Assembly: GCA_002455605.1 (NCBI GenBank) | Contig: DKLE01000111.1 | Coordinates: 7,441 to 16,174, forward strand | Length of the DNA stretch: 8,734 nucleotides | From: Firmicutes bacterium UBA6648 | GTDB lineage: Bacteria; Bacillota; Clostridia; Peptostreptococcales; Anaerovoracaceae | Direction: 5' to 3' | Shown: in pieces, positions 5,495 through 8,734 of the stretch | Position numbering within the stretch: position 1 is the stretch's first letter | Layout of the letters: each line of letters opens with the position of its first letter | Position numbers and translations under genes: made by a program | Notes under the pieces: generated by a model | The model's input: only the letters and a program-made list of their open reading frames with translations | Database searches by the model: none | Told to the model about the DNA's origin: nothing

Positions 5495-6352
5495 ATGTCA
5501 GTATTACAAAATAAAATTGATTTTGCAGTAGTTATTTCATGTAAAAATGCTAATCCAAATGGAGATCCATTGAATGGGAATCAGCCACGAAAGACATTTA
5601 AAGGGCTAGGTGAAATATCTGACGTTTGTATTAAGAGAAAGATAAGAAATAGACTGATGGATATGGGGGAAAATGTTTTTGTTCAGTCAGATGATAAGAA
5701 CATAGATGGACATCGAAGCTTGCGTGAAAGAGCAGATGCTAATACTGAATTAAAGACTGCTGAAAAAGATAAAGAAAAATATGCCCAAATAGCCTGCAGC
5801 AACTGGATTGATGTTAGAAGTTTTGGCCAAGTTTTTGCTTTTAAAGGGGATAAAACAGACGGGGTATCCGTAGGAGTGAGGGGACCAGTTTCAATACAGC
5901 CTGCATTTAGCGTAGAAACGGTTGATATTACAAGTACGCAAATTACGAAAAGTGTAAATAGTGAAACGAAGGATATAGGCAAAAAAAGTTCAGATACCAT
6001 GGGAATGAAGCATAGAGTCGATTTTGGTGTATATGTAATTAAAGGAAGTATAAATGTGCAACTTGCTGAAAAGACAGGTTTTACAGAGGAAGATGCGGAG
6101 AAGATGAAGGAGGCTTTTAGAACTTTATTTGTAAATGACTGTTCTTCAGCAAGACCCGAAGGTTCAATGACAGTTGAAAAACTTTATTGGTGGAGACATA
6201 ATAACAAGATCGGACAGTATTCTGTAGCCAAAGTACACAACTCTTTAGAAGTAAAACTGGTGGCTGAAGAGCGTACTGATACTATGGCAGATTATGAAAT
6301 TACATTAACTCCGCTTGATAGTCTACAGTGTGAACAATATGAAGGATTATAA
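5495..6352 (+). CDS. cas7: Cas7c (Csd2) Cascade backbone protein
   Basis: Several Cas7c copies polymerise along the crRNA spacer to form the Cascade backbone. The 285-aa protein shows the family N-terminus ISCKNANPNGDPLNGNQPR (residues 14-32), DVRSFGQVFA (106-115), VRGPVSIQPA (128-137) with the Gln-Ile-Thr-Lys-Ser-Val stretch after it, and TMGMKHRVDFGVY (168-180). GGAGGT at 5484-5489 gives a strong ribosome binding site, in keeping with the high copy number of this subunit. A 53-nt gap after cas8c is the longest inside the operon; I see no terminator or convincing promoter in it. The 3' end overlaps the cas4 start. Confidence 0.96.
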   Translation: MSVLQNKIDFAVVISCKNANPNGDPLNGNQPRKTFKGLGEISDVCIKRKIRNRLMDMGENVFVQSDDKNIDGHRSLRERADANTELKTAEKDKEKYAQIACSNWIDVRSFGQVFAFKGDKTDGVSVGVRGPVSIQPAFSVETVDITSTQITKSVNSETKDIGKKSSDTMGMKHRVDFGVYVIKGSINVQLAEKTGFTEEDAEKMKEAFRTLFVNDCSSARPEGSMTVEKLYWWRHNNKIGQYSVAKVHNSLEVKLVAEERTDTMADYEITLTPLDSLQCEQYEGL

Positions 6353-7004
6353 AGAAGAGGAATTTTTAAGCTTATCAGGAATCCAGCATTTTGCATTTTG
6401 CCGCCGGCAGTGGGCTTTAATACATATTGAGCAGCAATGGAATGAAAATCTACGAACTGTTGAAGGAAACTTAATTCATGAAAACGCACATGATAAATTT
6501 TTTTCGCAAAAACGTGGTGATTTAATTGTTTCTAGGGGAGTCTCTATACATTCGAGGGAACTTGGAACAACCGGAGAATGTGATGTTGTAGAATTTTATA
6601 AAAGTGAAGAGGGAATACAGTTACAAGGAAGAGAAGAGACTTATAGGGTTGTTCCGGTGGAATATAAACGCGGACAACCCAAGACAAATGATATTGATAT
6701 AATGCAGCTGACTGCACAGGCTATGTGTTTGGAGGAAATGCTTTGTTGCCATATTGATAAGGGATATTTGTTTTATTGGGATATCAGGCATCGGATTGAA
6801 GTGAACTTTGAAGACGATTATAGAGAAAAGGTTAAACAGCTTTTTGAAGAAATGCATCAAATGTATGATAGACGATACACACCGAAAGTAAAGCGTACTA
6901 AAAGCTGTAATGCTTGCTCTTTAAAAGATTTATGTCTACCAGTATTATGTAAAAATAAGTCAGCCAAAGATTATATAGAAGGCTTGATTGGGGAGGAAAG
7001 CTAA
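6339..7004 (+). CDS. cas4: Cas4 RecB-like nuclease for spacer acquisition
   Basis: Cas4 trims prespacers and helps select PAM-adjacent spacers with Cas1-Cas2. From ATG 6339 it is 221 aa and opens MKDYKEEEFLSLSGIQHFAF, the usual Cas4 start. The iron-sulphur cysteines are all present: Cys21 (FCRRQW) and Cys190, Cys193, Cys199 (CNACSLKDLC). The RecB-type nuclease residues are His47, Asp82 (GECDVVEF), Glu108 and Lys110 (VEYKRG) and Gln123 (QLTAQAMCLEEM). Upstream in-frame TTG 6315 and GTG 6330 are possible but add residues untypical of the family. No strong Shine-Dalgarno sequence precedes 6339, which overlaps the cas7c end by 14 nt, so coupled translation is likely. Its stop shares one base with the cas1 start (TAATG). 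Confidence 0.95.
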   Translation: MKDYKEEEFLSLSGIQHFAFCRRQWALIHIEQQWNENLRTVEGNLIHENAHDKFFSQKRGDLIVSRGVSIHSRELGTTGECDVVEFYKSEEGIQLQGREETYRVVPVEYKRGQPKTNDIDIMQLTAQAMCLEEMLCCHIDKGYLFYWDIRHRIEVNFEDDYREKVKQLFEEMHQMYDRRYTPKVKRTKSCNACSLKDLCLPVLCKNKSAKDYIEGLIGEES

Positions 7005-8035
7005 TGAAAAAACTCTTGAATACTCTGTATGTTTCTAATCCAAATCGTTATTTATCTTTGGATGGACAAAATGTGGTAATATCCTTAGAAGGAAATGAAA
7101 TTGGAAGACTCCCGCTTCATAATTTAGAAGGCATTGTCACTTTTGGATATACAGGGGCAAGTCCTGCTTTGATGGGTGCTTGTGCGAAAAATAATATAGC
7201 TTTGAGCTTTATGTCATCTCATGGCAGATTTTTAGCAAGAATTTCAGGTGAAGTTCGAGGCAATGTTACTTTAAGAAAAGAACAGTATCGAATTTCTGAT
7301 GATGAAAGTCGTAGCTCAAAGATAGCGCAAAACTTTATAACAGGGAAAATATATAACTCAAAATGGGTGTTGGAACGCGCCATACGTGATTATCCGCTTA
7401 GAGTAGATGCAGAAAAGTTAAAATCAAAGTCTAAATTCTTGAGCAATTCAATCAAGGAATCTAGGGTTGCAGAAAATCTGGAAAAGCTGAGAGGTATAGA
7501 AGGAGAAGCTGCGTCAGTCTATTTTTCAGCCTTTGATGAACTAATACTACAGCAGAAGGAAAAGTTCTTCTTTAATGGGAGAAATAGAAGGCCTCCTTTA
7601 GATAATGTAAATACTATGATGTCCTTTACTTATTCATTACTGGCAGGAATGTGTGCATCTGCGCTTGAAGCTGTAGGCTTTGATCCTTATGTGGGATTTT
7701 TGCACAGAGATAGACCGGGACGAATTTCTTTGGCATTAGATTTAATGGAAGAATTTCGAGCAGTTATGGCGGACAGATTTGTCTTAACATTAATTAATAA
7801 AAGAATTATTAATGATAAAGGGTTTCTAAAAAAAGAAAGCGGTGCTGTAATTATGCAAGATGAAGCTCGTAAATTATTTTTAACAGCATGGCAGGAAAAG
7901 AAGCAGGAGATTATTAAACATCCTTTTTTAGATGAAAAGGTGGAATGGGGAATGGTACCCTATGTACAAGCAATGCTTTTAGCAAGATATATTCGCGGCG
8001 ATATCGATGAATATCCACCGTTTATGTGGAAGTAG
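7004..8035 (+). CDS. cas1: Cas1 integrase
   Basis: This is the catalytic subunit of the Cas1-Cas2 integrase that inserts prespacers at the leader end of the array. The 343-aa protein has the beta-rich N-terminal domain, then the metal-binding residues Glu166 (LRGIEGEAA), His234 (GFLHRDRPGR) and Asp246 (LALDLMEEFR), all intact. GGAGG (6992-6996) is 7 nt upstream of the ATG, which overlaps the cas4 stop by one base. Cas4 immediately before and cas2 10 nt after match the usual I-C adaptation module. Confidence 0.97.
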   Translation: MKKLLNTLYVSNPNRYLSLDGQNVVISLEGNEIGRLPLHNLEGIVTFGYTGASPALMGACAKNNIALSFMSSHGRFLARISGEVRGNVTLRKEQYRISDDESRSSKIAQNFITGKIYNSKWVLERAIRDYPLRVDAEKLKSKSKFLSNSIKESRVAENLEKLRGIEGEAASVYFSAFDELILQQKEKFFFNGRNRRPPLDNVNTMMSFTYSLLAGMCASALEAVGFDPYVGFLHRDRPGRISLALDLMEEFRAVMADRFVLTLINKRIINDKGFLKKESGAVIMQDEARKLFLTAWQEKKQEIIKHPFLDEKVEWGMVPYVQAMLLARYIRGDIDEYPPFMWK

Positions 8036-8045
8036 GTGAGGTTTA

Positions 8046-8336
8046 GTGTTAGTTCTTATAACCTATGATGTCAATACAGAAAATACAGCGGGTAAAAAAA
8101 GATTACGGCAAGTTGCAAAGCAATGTGTTAATTATGGCCAGCGTGTTCAAAATTCTGTTTTTGAATGTGTAATGGATACTGCTAAGTGTAGGCAAGTTAA
8201 AGCTATACTCGAAGACATCATAGATAAAGAAAAAGATAGTTTAAGATTTTATTATTTAGGAGATAACTACAAAAATAAAGTTGAACATATTGGTGCAAAG
8301 CAAAGTTATGATGTAAAAGGATTACTTCTTTACTAG
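8046..8336 (+). CDS. cas2: Cas2 adaptation protein
   Basis: Cas2 bridges two Cas1 dimers in the spacer-integration complex. The 96-aa protein has the ferredoxin-like pattern of the family: first strand MLVLITYDVNT with the conserved Asp8, a helix with RLRQVAKQCVNYGQRVQNSVFEC, and a C-terminal segment with SLRFYYLGDNY. The start is GTG at 8046, preceded by AGGTGAGG (8034-8041), which overlaps the cas1 stop. The last base of its stop codon is also the first base of the leader inverted repeat at 8336-8378. Confidence 0.96.
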   Translation: MLVLITYDVNTENTAGKKRLRQVAKQCVNYGQRVQNSVFECVMDTAKCRQVKAILEDIIDKEKDSLRFYYLGDNYKNKVEHIGAKQSYDVKGLLLY

Positions 8337-8378
8337 TGCGAACATGGAGTGCACATAAAATAGTGGGAGCTTTCGCAC
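8336..8378. repeat. Inverted repeat at the start of the leader
   Basis: GTGCGAA (8336-8342) and TTCGCAC (8372-8378) form a perfect 7-bp dyad directly after the cas2 stop. From memory, GTGCGAA...TTCGCAC pairs of this kind are common downstream of cas2 in type I-C loci, so it is probably a conserved leader element. It has no T-run after it and does not look like a terminator. Confidence 0.6.
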
Positions 8379-8503
8379 CAGAATTATATAATAATTTGTT
8401 ATATAATATGTAATATATGTAATAAAAAGTAATACGAGTATTGCGTTTTTTTAAAATAATTGTAAAAGTGCAGTTTTATCTAGCAAAAACATGTACTTTT
8501 GCT
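8337..8503 (+). promoter_or_regulatory. CRISPR leader
   Basis: These 167 bp between cas2 and the first repeat are very AT-rich and non-coding, as expected for a leader that holds the pre-crRNA promoter and directs spacer integration. They contain the dyad at 8336-8378, repeated ATATAAT/TAATAT motifs around 8395-8425, a T-run (8446-8452) and a second dyad abutting the first repeat. Many AT-rich hexamers could act as a -10 box, so I do not assign a single pre-crRNA promoter. The array is read on the + strand, away from cas2. Confidence 0.8.
8482..8503. repeat. Inverted repeat abutting the leader-repeat junction
   Basis: AGCAAAA (8482-8488) and TTTTGCT (8497-8503) are perfect 7-bp arms around an 8-bp centre containing the palindrome ACATGT. 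The right arm ends exactly where repeat 1 begins at 8504. This position suits a leader-anchoring site read by the integrase, but that role is inferred. Confidence 0.5.
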
Positions 8504-8734
8504 GTCACTTCTCACGCAGAAGTGTGGATTGAAATAAGGTGGAGAGTTGGTGACAAAGGCACAAAGCGGGTCACTTCTCACGCAGAAGTGTGGATTGAAA
8601 TTTAAAACCTTGCATTTTTCAACGTTTTGGTGAGGGTCACTTCTCACGCAGAAGTGTGGATTGAAATATTTCTAAATGTTTCTTTTTACTAGCAGACTTT
8701 GGGTCACTTCTCACGCAGAAGTGTGGATTGAAAT
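8504..8734 (+). CRISPR. Type I-C CRISPR array, 4 repeats and 3 spacers visible, continues past window
   Basis: Four identical 32-nt repeats lie at 8504-8535, 8570-8601, 8636-8667 and 8703-8734. Each begins GTCACTTCT and ends GTGTGGATTGAAAT, with a 7-bp stem (CACTTCT/AGAAGTG) around the loop CACGC and the ATTGAAAT 3' end typical of I-C. Spacers are 8536-8569 (34 nt), 8602-8635 (34 nt) and 8668-8702 (35 nt), all different. The window ends on the last base of repeat 4, so the array is probably longer. Perfect repeats with a leader and intact cas1, cas2 and cas4 suggest an active array. I cannot identify spacer targets. Confidence 0.99.

Noticed and set aside
6315..6338. TTG at 6315 as the cas4 start
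   Set aside because: It adds eight residues not typical of Cas4 and lies inside cas7c without a Shine-Dalgarno sequence. ATG at 6339 gives the usual N-terminus.
8431..8452. Rho-independent terminator in the leader (AATACGAGTATT followed by GCG and T-run)
   Set aside because: The possible stem is only 4 bp and AT-only, too weak to call; the T-run is noted as part of the leader.
8536..8702. Targets of the three array spacers
   Set aside because: I saw no match elsewhere in the window and cannot search phage or plasmid databases, so no target is claimed.

Overview
The window holds a nearly complete type I-C (Dvulg) CRISPR-Cas locus, all cas genes on the + strand: cas3 (N-terminus cut off by the window edge), cas5c, cas8c with an internal cas11c, cas7c, cas4, cas1 and cas2, then a leader and the first four repeats of a CRISPR array that runs off the right edge. 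The AT-rich sequence, AGGAGG-type ribosome binding sites and cas set suggest a low-GC Firmicute, probably a clostridial anaerobe. No taxonomic marker is present, so this is inference.

Layout: cas3 (1-2337) is followed by about 480 bp without a standard gene (2338-2817), then a tightly packed operon cas5c-cas8c-cas7c-cas4-cas1-cas2 (2818-8336) with overlaps or short gaps, the leader (8337-8503) and the array (8504-8734, 32-nt repeats, 34-35-nt spacers). Cas5c should process pre-crRNA and, with Cas8c, Cas7c and Cas11c, form Cascade. Cas3 is the recruited nuclease-helicase. Cas4-Cas1-Cas2 capture new spacers.

The most interesting part is the cas3-cas5 gap. On the minus strand it carries one degenerate CRISPR repeat (2409-2440) that keeps the last 14 nt of the array repeat and can still fold into a hairpin. 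A spacer-like stretch follows, then a 9-bp hairpin where a second repeat would be expected. The first 14 nt of the pseudo-spacer match a site about 130 bp away (2528-2541) except at position 6, which Cascade does not read, and the site has a TTC PAM, the canonical type I-C PAM. It lies just upstream of a 32-codon ORF (2570-2668) with a strong Shine-Dalgarno sequence. This is the architecture of a CreTA toxin-antitoxin pair (a CRISPR-like antitoxin RNA directing Cascade to silence a small toxin gene) or of a CreR-type autorepressor of the cas operon. It is a clear candidate for an undescribed I-C guard or regulatory module.

The same gap also holds a 120-bp element bounded by perfect 16-bp inverted repeats (2696-2815). 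It sits between a good Shine-Dalgarno sequence and the cas5c start codon, as if a MITE-like element had inserted into the translation-initiation region and its fold still brings the two together.
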